A program made the position numbers and the translations under genes. The notes under the pieces were generated by a model. The model was not told where the DNA came from and ran no database searches. It saw nothing but the letters and a program-made list of their open reading frames with translations. Shown piece after piece: positions 41,006 through 50,589 of a DNA stretch of 64,000 bases. The stretch is taken from positions 1-64,000 of the forward strand of contig NW_019174038.1 in NCBI RefSeq assembly GCF_001642475.1, written 5' to 3'. The DNA comes from Fonsecaea monophora. Its lineage: Eukaryota; Ascomycota; Eurotiomycetes; Chaetothyriales; Herpotrichiellaceae. Position 1 is the first letter of the stretch. Each line of letters starts with the position of its first letter.

Positions 41006-42452
41006 GGCTTTTATTGATGAAAGACGACTTTTGAAAGACAAACCAGGGATTGTTAAGAGAAGAAATCTGGGGTGGAATTGAGAAGGAAGAAAAGACCGAG
41101 TTGTTGTCACCGCTCTAGTCGCCTCGCAATCAGAAGACGACGCGAGGAAACGACTATGGGCATCCAAATGTAGACAGCGCGTCGAGGAAACGAGCGTATC
41201 TAACGCCTGCAAAGACAAAACCCCGTGTCTTTGTTGTGATCTTCCAACGGCTGGGGGGATGAATTTGAATTGCGGCACCGGGTAATGATAACGAGAGGAT
41301 GGGTGGATGGATCGAAGGAACAGACAGACGCAGGTCCGCTGCCAGGGCACCAGGGGGATCCCGCACTACAAATAATGCTTAGTACCAGGTCACCAACTGC
41401 GAGTTTAACAGCTGACGCCACTCACCCGACATTGAACTCTCCTCCCTCGGAAGGGCAGACTTTTAGAGTTGGCTTTGAGAAGAGGCTTGGGCTGGGCCAG
41501 AATGGCCCGGTTGGGTGGGATGTGGGATTTGCAACCAGTAGCTTTGCCACAAACACCCTGTTAGGTCCTTGGCTCCCAATCGGTATTGGACAAAGCACAT
41601 GGTCGCCCTCAGTGCGCAGCCGAGATTGGCCTCGTCTACTAAGACAACTGGGGCCTGACTATTACTTTTACGGGTCAAAGGCACGCGGATTGGTCTTTCA
41701 GAGGGGATTCCTTGGTCCTGCTTGACTCGTGCTGTGTGGGTTGTCATTGAAAACATGGTGAGGCTTTAATCGCCAAGGTCCCCATGTCATTGCTCACACC
41801 TTTCTTAGGCACACTTCGAGAGATCCTCATGTATTTCTCAATTGTCCGGGTATCGTGCTTCCCACGAGTTTCATCAGCGCTGACACAATCGCGGCTCCTT
41901 GCAGCGTCGAAACACTGACACCCGCAATCACCACACCATGTCAAGCCGCCGAGTGACGCCATCGATTAGCGTGAGATGTCGGTCGAGATTGCTCCTGATC
42001 CAAAAAAGAAGCCAAAGGAAATCACCGAAACTATTCTAGAAGTCGACCCCTTCTGCTGTACAAAGCCTGCACAACTCGCCTTTGGTGCGACCACAGAATC
42101 GCAGCGATGAATCCCTTCCTTTTCGTTGCACGACTCGGATGAGATTTGGAAGATGCATGGGAGGCAGAAAGCACAGCCTGATGCCAAAGGTAACAGTAAC
42201 AAGTCGGGAGTCTCCCTCTCCTCGGCTACGGATTGCTTCGCGGGCCATGTTACCCTGGTACATCCTGATGGTTTGTTCTCACAGCTGCATCATCGTCTGT
42301 TTGTGCGACAGATGACGTGGGTAAATATGGAAGAAAAAAAGGCGGAGATGACGACGCATTTCGTAACATAGGAATATGGTTCAAGGCGCCCTCCTCAAAA
42401 GGGAGTTGGCAGATGTTACTCTGTTACGCGGTCTATCATCAGGCGCTCGTAT
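41006..42452. other. 1.45 kb intergenic region
   Basis: Promoter of the UstYa-like gene (left) and 3' flank of CMR1 (right). Open frames of 70-150 codons occur but have no recognisable motif or neighbouring splice structure. Confidence 0.6.
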
Positions 42453-44272
42453 TTACATCCATAAACACAGTTTCCCGCTCGCGGTGCCTCCGGCAATCCA
42501 GTCTTTCGAAGGGTGGAAGACGGCCACGGCAGGAACCGCGGTGATGCCTTCCCCACTGAGCTGTGCGAGCTGGTCGCCGTTGGCGGCATAGACGTCGACA
42601 AACCTGGTAGAGCTGTCAGAAAAGTGAAATGCAAGGGCACTTTCTCTGGGAAAGAAAAAACACCAACTGGGGAACAAAGTGGCACGACTGGAAGAGCAAG
42701 GATGTCTTACCGATTCATGTTCCCCACGACGAACTTCTGGATGTTGTCTTCGGGATAAGTCTGCCAGCGCGGTTTGAGGATGGTGGTCCACCGGCCTCTG
42801 CAATCATATAGCATACAGTCAGTCTATCACTGCCACCACTCCCCGAAGGAAGGTTCTTGTACAGAAGAAGAAAAAAGAGAGGTCCCTTAGACTCACGTCT
42901 GGTTGTTATGCCTCACCACAACCTCCGGCTTCATGGCCGTTGGCTCCAGCTGAAAGCCTGCCGGCCAGGAACTCATGCTCTCCACCGTCTGCGTCCCTTT
43001 CTTGGCTTGCTTACCAACTCCAAACGAGTGGATTTTGATTGTGTCATCGTAGCTCGTCGTCGCCACTTGACCAGCGGTGTTGAATGCCGCATGACTCACG
43101 CTCAGTCTCGATTCATGCTCGCCCACCAGCGTGGGCAATTTCTTGGTCACCTTGCGCAGATCCCACAGCCGCATGTATCGGTCGAGCGACGCTGTGGCCA
43201 CGTAGTGCGGCAGCAGCGGGTGTAAGCTGAACCCGCCAATCTTCTTCTCCGAGAGCTGAAACAACTCGCACGCCGAAGGCGGTTGCCGCGTGTCGTGCCG
43301 TCCGAACGCGCCGTTCAGGGTTGTGAAATATAACGTATGCGGGTCGGTGGCCGACATGTCTACCCCGGAGATGGGCTCATCGTCCTCTCGATCAGAGGGG
43401 CCGTACACCTCCACGGCAACGGATTTGGAGAGGTCGGTCGCCCGGATGGAAGAGTCGTACGAGGACGTGTATAGTGTCTGCGGTGTCGATGGGTGACTGT
43501 GCATCGCGGTTATGGTTCGCGTATGGGGTTTTATATGCGTGATTTGAGGATCGGGTTGGTCTGTTTCTTCTTCATCCTCGTCGCCTGCTTCTTCCTCTTT
43601 CACGTTCGGGTCTGGGTTCTGCGAAGCATCCACGATGCCCAACGACCCCATCTTGTCCCCGGCAAAGACAATGGGCTTCGAGGTCGTCGGATGGAACGCC
43701 ATAGTGTATATCCTCTCCGGCGTGATCTTTATGCGGTTCGGCTCCCACTTATCCCACAGACCCAGCGAGCTCATTCTTTCCCTGAGCGCCTTGAGTTCTT
43801 TGTCTGACGTCTCGCGTATGTCCTGCTCGTCAAAGGTGCGCTCGTACGGTTTGGCGACGCCCTTGAGTATCACATCCGTCCCGATCAGACTCGTTCCATC
43901 AGCGGCGAAGTTTAGGTCTCCGGTGACACGTTGCCTCTTCTGCCTCTCGACTTCCTTTTGCTGTTCGTATTCGACCTCTGCTTTCTGTCTCGCAACATCG
44001 CTGTCCGCTTGTATGCCTGCCAGACGTGAGGATGTGCGACGAGGAGCAACATCGACAGCCTCTTTCTTAATACGCTTTGCAGGGGGCCCCTTGGGCTTGG
44101 AGGCTCGCTTTTGGCCATGTTGCGTGCCCGTCGACGGCGCTTGGGAGTAGAGGCCTGCTTGTTGTGCTTCTTGGGTTAACTTTTTGAGGAGGGCGTCTCG
44201 CTCGGCGATATTAGCCAGTCGTTGCTTTTCAAAGTCGGACTGCTCGCCAGGAGGTTGTCGTCCCCGGGCCAT
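42453..44272 (-). CDS. cmr1: CMR1-like WD40 protein (DNA damage-binding protein), 3 exons
   Basis: WD40-repeat nuclear protein. In yeast, Cmr1 associates with chromatin and with replication-stress protein quality-control foci. Exons 44272-42897, 42797-42711 and 42603-42453 give 537 aa. The start MARGRQPPGEQSDFEKQRLANIAERDALL is chosen over an in-frame ATG 23 codons upstream because the latter adds an unlikely hydrophobic leader. A coiled-coil, Lys-rich N-terminal region with KRIKKEAVD and RTSSRLAG is typical of the family. Next come ERIYTMAFHPTTSKPIVFAGDKMGSLGIVDAS, THIKPHTRTITAMHSHPSTPQTLYTSSYDSSIRATDL and LDRYMRLWDLRKV blades. The last two exons complete the propeller: RWTTILKPRWQTYPEDNIQKFVVGNMNR and then AVAVFHPSKDWIAGGTASGKLCLW. 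Confidence 0.92.
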
Positions 44273-44517
44273 GGTGACGATGACGTGCGAATAGAAGAAT
44301 GGCCACGATATGATGAATACTAACAGGAAGAGTTCAATCACGCGACGGAAGCACGCGGTGGAGCGAGGTGAATGGAACGTGGTGCGCGATTTGTGGGGAC
44401 CGAACGCGTAAAGTGGCTGACAATCCCATGTGCTCCAAAGGTTCCATCAATAGACTACTCCTCGAAGCAAGGCACGATCCGTAGAATACTAGGTACAATA
44501 CCACAAGTCTTATCGTA

Positions 44518-46161
44518 TTAGTTGAGAGAGATCATCTCCGACCATATAATATCCTCTACATCGTCCCAGAACCCCTCTTGAATTTCCAGCAAGGTTTGCG
44601 CCTGCGGAATCACGCTCTGAATCACGTCTCTGATCGAGGCAAGGGACAGGATTCCATGTCTCCAGCAGTGCTGTGCAGCTTGAGTTGCAAACCAGGTCCC
44701 ATTCTTTACGTCGTTCTGTGAGCCACGCCATCCGAGGTAAAGGGCCCACAACAGAAGGGCGAGATGAGAGTTGCCCGTCATTTCATCACCCAAGAGTCCA
44801 TCCTCATCTTCTGCTCGTTTCATTTGATTTTGTGATCTTCCTGGGGACACCACCATTGCGGAGATATAAGCTCTCAATCGACTACTCAGCCTGGTGTAGA
44901 GAATGGGTGCAGCGAGGTCGCGGAGAATCCGATATGAGAATATCAGGGTAGCAGTGCCCACCACATTTTCCATCAGCCTATGTTGAGGCAGTGCATCCCG
45001 ATCCATGCGGTTAGCAGCGCTCGCGGGTCTCAGCGGCACATCTAGGATAGAATACTCGAACTTCCAGAGCAGGTCGCTAAAAGTCCGACATAAATGTTGT
45101 TGGCGATCCTGGAGCAGGGATGCTTTCAAGGACGACAAAATGCGCAGCTGTCGCACCATATCTCCCATAGATTGAGGTAGATCTTTCAAGACAATGCTTG
45201 CTACTGTCTGTTGCCCCTGGTTGCTGTCATCGTTGGGAACTAGACCTTCAGCTGAAGCTTTTTCCACCACGGTTGGCATCTGGGTCCGAAGTCTGGTACC
45301 GTGCATGGCGGACTGCAGCAAGTCTGCCCATCCCACCACTCGTTGAATGTGTCTGTTCGAGTTCAATGTCTCCATACCACCGCGCATGGAAATTAAATGG
45401 CCCAAGCCCTCGGAATGGGCGGTTTGAGCCTCCGTTGGCCATTCGAAGTGGTTGTCGGAACTGGAGAGAAGCGCAACTGCCCCCACTGTCTCATCGCTTA
45501 GAGATTCTTGTAAATTGTTCAGCCTTTGCGCAACAATCCGCATGGCTTCGCCCCGATGCTTGAAGTAGACCTTGGACAAGTCAAACGAAAAACAGTCTCT
45601 TCTATGAATTGCAACCAAACTCAATGTCGCGTGGATGATCGCTGGGTCCATCAGTGCAACGGAAATCCATCTCGCCTCGGGATTGCAGGCAAATGAGTTG
45701 GCCCAGAACGAGGTCGAATAGTATTGGAGAAGGCTCTGAGTTTGTGATTCCGCGAGATCAACTTTCAGCGCGCCAAATGCATCTAATGCATCAAGATCAT
45801 GCAGCCCTGAGATACCTGACCGTTCTTCGTTGGAATCAGGAAGTGCTGGGACGAGTGGCCGCTGGCTTCTTGGTATTCCCACGGATCTGCGACCACGAGC
45901 TGTTGTAACCATTCTCCGCTTCCTGGGCTTCACAGTGGAAGGCCTGGTGGATCGGAATCGCGACATGTGGGAAGTCATGTGCCGGTCAACATTTGCGGGG
46001 GTAAATTTCGACGTTGGATCGCTCTTCTGTCTCAGGTAGTCTCTCATGACGAAGGCACGTACCGAGCTGCGCTCTTTATTGTCTGTACGTGATTCAGAGT
46101 TCTCGCCGCTCACGGTGACAAAGCGAAGCTCGCGGATCGTAGAACCGGCCATATGTGGCAT
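44518..46161 (-). CDS. Fungal-specific transcription-factor-domain protein lacking a Zn2Cys6 cluster
   Basis: Single exon, 547 aa. The N terminus has the pattern RFVTVSGENSESRTDNKERSSVRAFVMRDYLRQK. That FVTV...VR-x2-VMR-x-Y signature is common in mould regulators of the Fungal_trans_2 type that have no zinc cluster. A basic patch (KPRKRRMVTTARGRR, about 77-91) is the only obvious candidate for DNA contact or nuclear import. The rest is the helical domain: YYSTSFWANSFACNPEARWISVALMDPAIIHATLSLVAIHRRD, then RIVAQRLNNLQESLSDETVGAVALLSSSDN. Probable nuclear regulator or co-regulator; target genes unknown. An alternative ATG three codons downstream does not change the call. Confidence 0.8.
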   Translation of the reverse strand: MPHMAGSTIRELRFVTVSGENSESRTDNKERSSVRAFVMRDYLRQKSDPTSKFTPANVDRHMTSHMSRFRSTRPSTVKPRKRRMVTTARGRRSVGIPRSQRPLVPALPDSNEERSGISGLHDLDALDAFGALKVDLAESQTQSLLQYYSTSFWANSFACNPEARWISVALMDPAIIHATLSLVAIHRRDCFSFDLSKVYFKHRGEAMRIVAQRLNNLQESLSDETVGAVALLSSSDNHFEWPTEAQTAHSEGLGHLISMRGGMETLNSNRHIQRVVGWADLLQSAMHGTRLRTQMPTVVEKASAEGLVPNDDSNQGQQTVASIVLKDLPQSMGDMVRQLRILSSLKASLLQDRQQHLCRTFSDLLWKFEYSILDVPLRPASAANRMDRDALPQHRLMENVVGTATLIFSYRILRDLAAPILYTRLSSRLRAYISAMVVSPGRSQNQMKRAEDEDGLLGDEMTGNSHLALLLWALYLGWRGSQNDVKNGTWFATQAAQHCWRHGILSLASIRDVIQSVIPQAQTLLEIQEGFWDDVEDIIWSEMISLN

Positions 46162-46960
46162 ACCGAAGACAGTACAACAGTCGGCGACAAAAGTAAATAC
46201 TAGATCTGTTTGAACAACTTCAAGAATGCCACCGGCTTGTCAATAGTCCGTGGGGTGAGTGATGCATGCCCACGTCGCGAAGGAGACGGGGATCTGCATT
46301 CTATACAAACGAGCGAAGTCGAAGCGGCCCATCGTGCACCTCAGCTTAAGTCCACTAAAGCCCTCAGAGTGAAACGACTGAAAATGATAGCGGCCGCAAT
46401 TGGAGGATGGACTATGCGGTTTTTTTGGTGGATAGGACCCTGTGGCTTACCTGATGCAGGAGAGCAGCCGATTACTCAACTACTGCAACTATGGCTCAAA
46501 TCAAAATGCGACGCCATCCTTAGCTGGAATGTGGCACGGCTGCTTCGTTTGAACTGCTACCTCATCTGTCGCACGCATTAGTCAGTTGTTAGGTGATTGA
46601 AGAGGGACACTTCCAACTCCAAGGGCAGTGTCCTCGCTAGCATCGTTTACGATTGCCTCGACCTATCAACATCGTGCTTTGGTGGACTCGAAATAGCTAG
46701 TCTCCATTGTGTTCCTCCAAGTCTTTTGGCCGTCGAACTTCATGCTCTGCATATACGAGGGGGAGCACCGCAAAACTGCAGTGGGTCCGCTCTGGCTGTT
46801 GAGAGGCTTCTCTGAATGCTTGTCTCGATGTCGAGAGCTTCTCTTTCGCAGGTGGGTGTCAGGGATTTGTCCAAACCCGTCCAGTGTCTCTTTCGAGTCT
46901 TTGTTCTGTCCATAGACGCAGCTGACCCTGTGAAGTTCCGTGGTAGTCGCCGTGCTATGG
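46162..46960. other. 800 bp intergenic region
   Basis: Promoter of the regulator gene and 3' flank of ATG6, both on the minus strand. No Zn-cluster exon for the regulator was found here. Confidence 0.6.
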
Positions 46961-48551
46961 TCATGCTTCCTTCTGACTTTCTAGGTTGCTGACATGGGCC
47001 AGCAGGAACTTGCAGCAAGTCAGGGCATATTTACATGCCTTGGTGAAGTTTTCATCCTGATGAAAACCAACCCCTAGCTTGATTGAAACGTCCCCTATTT
47101 TATCACCTTGAATTGCATATGGTAACACCCTTTTGGACGGTGTGTTCCTTAGTGTCGCATTTCTCATGGTCGGTTTTGGATTGATATCGACGCTGGAAGT
47201 CTTCTCGACATAATTTCCCAGTTGCCCTAAGCAATCGAGGAATGCCACCATCCCACTGTCAAACCGCCGGTGATTCAGGAGACGGCCAATTGCCATGTCT
47301 CCGCTGCTGAACAGGTCAAGAGGGGTGACTTTGGGTTCGGGGTTTGCAGCAGCTGATTGCAACCCCCCTTCACGGGCACTTTGTTGTCTCTGCATGTCAG
47401 GGGGCTGTTGGGGATACTCAAGCTTTTCTATACGAGAGGTGCTGCCTTGAGGACGCAGTCGATAACCTTGAAATGTGAACTTCAGTCTTTCTGCAACGGT
47501 AGCCAGGAGCAACAAAGTTTGACCCCATGCAGCATTAATCTCAGACCAGTCAACATTTTGACCAGGTAGACGGCCTAGACGGAGCCCGTTTATCGTGCCA
47601 AAATACCCGTCGTGGCCAATGCAGAAGGTGTCGTTGTATACATTCGTGCGTCGCAGACGTTCAAGCTGACGGAAATCATGGATCTGTTTCTCTCTTAGAA
47701 ATGATAGATGCGTAGTCGTGTTGTACAGATTGTCGTCGATTGAATTTCGTGAATTCCAGTAAGCCTGTTGCTCCAATTCTTCATGTCGTAACTGCTCTTC
47801 CAAGGCCGCAATCTCATCTTCCACAAGTCTGATTTCGGCCTCAGTAGCTTCCAGTTGCTCGTAAATAGTCCCTCCAGCTCCTTTCGTCTCTGCGGGTTGC
47901 CGAACTTCAGAGGAGAGATTTTGCGTAGACTTGAGAAAACCCGCATAGGCATCTCGTTCCCTGTTAGCACTGCCCAGGCGTGTGGTATATTGCGACAGCA
48001 TTATCGAAGTGCATTCTTGGCACATGGGATGATCAATGTCAGAATGGGACGAAAGGATAGCAAACAGATCTTCAATCTGATTTTTCCTAGCAGACATGCT
48101 GTCGTCTTCCACGGGAACAACATCAGAACCATTTGTTCTTGCACTGGGGCTCTGTATCCTTCGATTCTGTTGTTCTTTCTCGGTAAAAGTAACTTGTGAT
48201 TGTGTGATTTCGATGAACGACATATCAGGGTTGCCATTTGGTTGCTCATGCCTGCGAGAAAGAGCCTCATCTTTAGGCGCCACAATAGATCTTTTGTGGA
48301 CCGGGGAGTTCGCTTGCAGGGAGACGCGGTCATACAACTCCTTTCTTTCTTGTGGATAGTTCATGCGAGAAATGGTGGAGGTTACATTGTTGAATTGGGA
48401 CTTGCCCGTGGATGCTGAGTGAGAGTCAGTACGGGGCGGAAGGTAAGTGGCAGGAGATTGACAGACCAACGAGCAGGTCAAAGGACGCCGGATTGATATT
48501 CTCGAGGGAGCTATCAAAACGAATAAGTTGTCGACATTTCTGACAATACAT
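46961..48551 (-). CDS. atg6: ATG6/Beclin-1 (VPS30), 2 exons
   Basis: Subunit of the class III phosphatidylinositol 3-kinase complexes with Vps34/Vps15, needed for autophagy and vacuolar sorting. Exon 1 48551-48467 encodes the conserved N terminus MYCQKCRQLIRFDSSLENIN, including the CxxC. Intron 48466-48415 (52 nt, donor GTCTGT) joins to exon 2 (48414-46961), giving 512 aa with LLV-ASTGKSQF at the junction. Without this exon the N terminus would be unlike the family. The coiled coil is EQLEATEAEIRLVEDEIAALEEQLRHEELEQQAYW. The C-terminal BARA domain includes HDGYFGTINGLRLGRLP...VDWSEINAAWGQTLLLLATVAERL, YRLRPQGSTSRIE and FTKACKYALTCCKFLLAHVSN. Divergent from SCM3. Confidence 0.95.
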
Positions 48552-48792
48552 CTTTGCTGCGAAAATGTATGCCTGTGTATGGTTGCAGGCAAGAGTGTGA
48601 ACAAGTTAAAGTGGTGGATGACGTTGCAGGTAATACCGAGTTCAGTGCAAAACGCGTGACGCGCCTACGCACTTTCAAGCCCTCGTGTCCTGCTTGATGC
48701 AGTACCCCTCCCCGCAACATTACTAGGCACCATCACCCACCTTTAATACCTGCTCTAATTGTCCCCTGTAAACACCAAAGGATATTCTCACA
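48552..48792. promoter_or_regulatory. Short divergent promoter, ATG6/SCM3
   Basis: 241 bp between two start codons on opposite strands. It must carry the promoters of both genes. No TATA box evident. Confidence 0.65.
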
Positions 48793-50568
48793 ATGGATGA
48801 ACCGTTGCGTAAAAGACCCCGCCTCCTCTCATTTCCTCGCCGCTCCTCCGACCCTGACCTCGACGAGGACCTGGACACAAGACGGAGGAAAAATGATCTG
48901 TTACTGAAGTCGCGCTTCGAATCAATCTTCGAAAAGTACTCTCACGACTTTTCCAGCGTTGGCGACGAGATAGACATGGACACCATGTCCATAGTCGTGA
49001 ATAACGGCCATGTGCAATCAATGGAAAACGAGACAGACACAGGGGACGCATGCACCACAAAGGGGAAATCGTTGTTAAGAGCAATGACCGAGGTGCAGGA
49101 TGGTGCCGACGATTACTTCAATGAGGGTGCCGACGAGGTCATCACGAGTATTGAGGAAATCGCTGAAAATACAGCAATGGCAGACGACGACCACGACATA
49201 GGCGCAGTCGACAGCGATGAGGAACTATTTGTTCCCGTTCACGCACGAACCCCTTACATCGCCCCTCCTGATCTGAGAGAAAGCCAGAACACCGTCGCAT
49301 CCCGCCTGGTCGACTCCGAAGATGAGTTGCTGTTCAGAGTAGCACAACCGCCAGAGAGATCAACCAGTCCAGATTCATTGTTCCAGGTTCAACTTCAAGA
49401 CTCACCTACTTCCCAGACCAGTGCTTCACTACTCGAGTTCGAGACTATTCAGCAGGAGGTGAACGATAATGATATCCTTGAGAAATTCGGTCCCAGGTTT
49501 GGCCCGGAGGTGTTGGAAATTATACGGAGAGCTAGAAATGTTGCTGCTCAAGCCCATATCGAGCCGGCCTGGCGTCTTCCCACCGACCTCGTTCCTTCAG
49601 ATCCAGCTAGATCACCTTCGAAGTCCAAGACATCGCCCGTCCCTCTGCATACTCCACCAGATCGACGGACAGCATCTCCGGATGCTGCCCAGTCCCTCTG
49701 GAAACCGCCTAGGAGATGTTCAACCAAGAAAGGCATTCGTCAAAATGCTTCCAGGCGACATGCTCGAGCCGAGTCGGCGGATCCGCTTCAAGATGGGTTT
49801 TCTGATCATGAGCGTAGAAGGGACAGCACTGACGGTGGGGAGGAGATGACACGAATGCCAGACGAGCAACATGAAGAGGATGCGCAAATCCTGCAGATGA
49901 GGAAAGGGGTTTGTTTTTATTGCTCGGGCCAGTGGTCCTGCAGAGCTGGTGTCTTCAGGCACTGGGCCAAATTGGCAAAGGATTATGACCGGGGCGAGAT
50001 AGACGACGACGATGTGCACGACCTGGAGTATATACATGGTTACGTGTCCTACAGGGTGAAGTCGCCACGTCTGCCGAGATTAGTCCTTGCCGACTTCAAG
50101 ACAATGGTTGAGCTGCATGAAGGGGCGGGATTGACCTTCGACGAAATCGCAGAGTGTCGAGCCCTTCGAACTCGAAAGACGGGGCTTGCCCTCAACGACG
50201 TCTACGACCGATACCGAACACCGTCTGACCTACTCAATGACGATGACTCAAGAGAATGGTCCGAGCAGGAAGTTCGCACTTTGGAGGATCTCTGTCAGAA
50301 TCCGAAACGAGACATTGGAACGTTTATGTCTCATTTCAAGCAACGTCACCAGACTGAGATTGGAAATAAATTGGCCGAAATGTGGTTGAAGAGCCTCTGG
50401 GGATCTGTTCCGAAGACATCTATCAGATCAACACAGAGGACAAATGCATTGCCAGAGTCTTCTGATCAGTGCCACGAGGAGCACCGTGAGCAGAAAGAGG
50501 TACACCTTGATCCTGTCTCTATCAAAATAGATCCTGATTCCGACGACGAGCTGTTTCGTTCAAGATGA
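48793..50568 (+). CDS. scm3: SCM3/HJURP-like centromeric histone (CENP-A) chaperone
   Basis: Deposits the centromeric H3 variant at centromeres. Single exon, 591 aa. The Scm3 core is at residues 34-80: NDLLLKSRFESIFEKYSHDF, then SSVGDEIDMDTMSIVVNNGHV. A heptad-like KSRFESIFEKY helix followed by GDEID and VVNNGH is the family signature. A basic N terminus (KRPR...PRR) precedes it. The middle is acidic and disordered, with Ser-Pro sites and an RRHAR-type basic patch. Residues 374-390 hold Cys374-x2-Cys377-x5-Cys383-x6-His390, a possible metal site. Residues of about 487-535 (REWSEQEVRTLEDLC...FMSHFKQRHQTEIGNKLAEMW) look like a Myb/SANT helix set. Such added DNA-binding modules are known in fungal Scm3 proteins. 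Its stop codon lies 21 bp from that of the convergent cysteine synthase gene. Confidence 0.88.
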   Translation: MDEPLRKRPRLLSFPRRSSDPDLDEDLDTRRRKNDLLLKSRFESIFEKYSHDFSSVGDEIDMDTMSIVVNNGHVQSMENETDTGDACTTKGKSLLRAMTEVQDGADDYFNEGADEVITSIEEIAENTAMADDDHDIGAVDSDEELFVPVHARTPYIAPPDLRESQNTVASRLVDSEDELLFRVAQPPERSTSPDSLFQVQLQDSPTSQTSASLLEFETIQQEVNDNDILEKFGPRFGPEVLEIIRRARNVAAQAHIEPAWRLPTDLVPSDPARSPSKSKTSPVPLHTPPDRRTASPDAAQSLWKPPRRCSTKKGIRQNASRRHARAESADPLQDGFSDHERRRDSTDGGEEMTRMPDEQHEEDAQILQMRKGVCFYCSGQWSCRAGVFRHWAKLAKDYDRGEIDDDDVHDLEYIHGYVSYRVKSPRLPRLVLADFKTMVELHEGAGLTFDEIAECRALRTRKTGLALNDVYDRYRTPSDLLNDDDSREWSEQEVRTLEDLCQNPKRDIGTFMSHFKQRHQTEIGNKLAEMWLKSLWGSVPKTSIRSTQRTNALPESSDQCHEEHREQKEVHLDPVSIKIDPDSDDELFRSR

Positions 50569-50589
50569 GCGAGTCAGAAGGAAGGGTTC

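Noticed and set aside
41270..41725. 151-codon open frame between the UstYa-like and CMR1 genes
   Set aside because: No motif, no splice continuation, low-complexity residues.
46162..46960. Possible upstream exon encoding a Zn2Cys6 DNA-binding domain for the regulator at 44518-46161
   Set aside because: No six-cysteine pattern in any frame. The regulator's N terminus matches the zinc-cluster-free class and starts normally.
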